From an uncultured Alphaproteobacteria bacterium (GTDB taxonomy: Bacteria; Pseudomonadota; Alphaproteobacteria; UBA11222): DNA of 64,000 bases. Made by a program: the position numbers and the translations under genes. Where the stretch lies: contig CAMYID010000018.1 of assembly GCA_947258435.1 (NCBI GenBank), positions 92,347-156,346 on the forward strand. Direction: 5' to 3'. The stretch's first letter is position 1. Every line of letters begins with the position of its first letter. Below the pieces are notes generated by a model. The model was given only the letters and a program-made list of their open reading frames with translations. It made no database searches and was not told the origin of the DNA. This document shows, piece after piece, positions 63,880 to 64,000 of this stretch.

Positions 63880-64000
63880 CTACGGCCCCTTGCGGCGGCG
63901 CGTGCCCTTGCCCTTGCGCTTGTATTCACGGGTGCCGGGGCGGCCCGCGGTCGAACGCGGGCTGCTGCCCGCCGCCTCCGCCGCTGCGGCGACGGCGGAC
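63880..64000 (-). CDS. partial gene, basic C-terminal tail (5' part off the window)
   Basis: Only 39 codons and the stop (63880-63882) are inside the window. The tail reads ...GRPGTREYKRKGKGTRRRKGP, an Ala-rich stretch followed by a very basic end. Such tails occur on alphaproteobacterial RNA-acting proteins (for example RluB-type pseudouridine synthases, DEAD-box helicases), but no domain is visible, so the identity is open. Confidence 0.5.
   Translation of the reverse strand, partial: SAVAAAAEAAGSSPRSTAGRPGTREYKRKGKGTRRRKGP

Noticed and set aside
63696..63929. A 77-codon open frame on the minus strand at the right edge
   Set aside because: It overlaps the better-supported basic tail gene in another frame and the antiporter start; composition is shadow-like.

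Overview
The window looks like chromosomal DNA of a GC-rich alphaproteobacterium. The support comes from gene content and order: the FO part of ATP synthase in its own operon with split b and b' subunits (atpI-B-E-F'-F); an Irr-type Fur regulator divergent from fabA-fabB-fabI; a CcrM (GANTC) methyltransferase downstream of rnhB; and an SDR-folB-uvrC-pgsA-moaD-moaE string. No tRNA, rRNA or CRISPR array was found. The genus cannot be read from this sequence.

Layout. 1-7.8 kb: housekeeping genes on the minus strand (partial secreted protein, suhB, efp, pyrE, kinase-like phosphotransferase, purD, cupin protein, purK, purE). 7.9-11.7 kb: GGDEF protein, Rieske protein, small secreted protein, PhoX-like phosphatase. 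11.9-14.7 kb: zinc-type ArsR repressor with overlapping promoter and operator, CDF exporter, and two unrecognised genes. 14.8-21.6 kb: DUF35/thiolase pair, FAD monooxygenase, hexapeptide acyltransferase, response regulator, methyltransferase, cfa. 21.7-29.9 kb: atp FO operon, smc, a DsbA-like thiol oxidoreductase behind an unusual palindrome array, DUF721. 29.9-31.8 kb: mutY and a YdcF-like gene.

31.8-34.2 kb is the one clearly accessory segment. Two diverged 5' ends of an IS5-family element flank a HigB/HigA-like toxin-antitoxin pair, an orphan basic protein and an IS481-type integrase remnant. The first IS copy carries a G-rich 11-bp repeat expanded to four copies. Chromosomal order resumes with ccrM and rnhB. 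Their likely shared leader carries six copies of a pentanucleotide, and four GANTC sites lie in front of ccrM.

36.2-40.6 kb and 47.1-55.6 kb hold a dispersed CoA-linked catabolic set: amidohydrolase, SDR, phosphotriesterase-like lactonase, MaoC hydratase, SMP-30 lactonase, DUF35/thiolase pair, CoA-transferase, acyl-CoA dehydrogenase, EamA exporter, acyl-CoA ligase and enoyl-CoA hydratase. Between these lies the fatty-acid and iron block: fabI, fabB, fabA, irr, then a rubrerythrin lacking rubredoxin, a GlpC/HdrD-like Fe-S oxidoreductase and a DUF3501 protein. Two Irr/Fur-type inverted repeats sit in front of the rubrerythrin. I regard this three-gene unit as the best candidate for a little-described system: a peroxide-reducing rubrerythrin fed by a non-rubredoxin Fe-S protein under iron/haem control.

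55.6-64 kb: ZntB-like transporter, MscS channel, moaE, moaD, pgsA, uvrC, folB, a FolM-like SDR, a Na+/Ca2+ antiporter and the basic tail of a gene running off the right edge. Short perfect tandem duplications (2-6 copies, units of 5-17 bp) recur between genes and at gene ends throughout the window.
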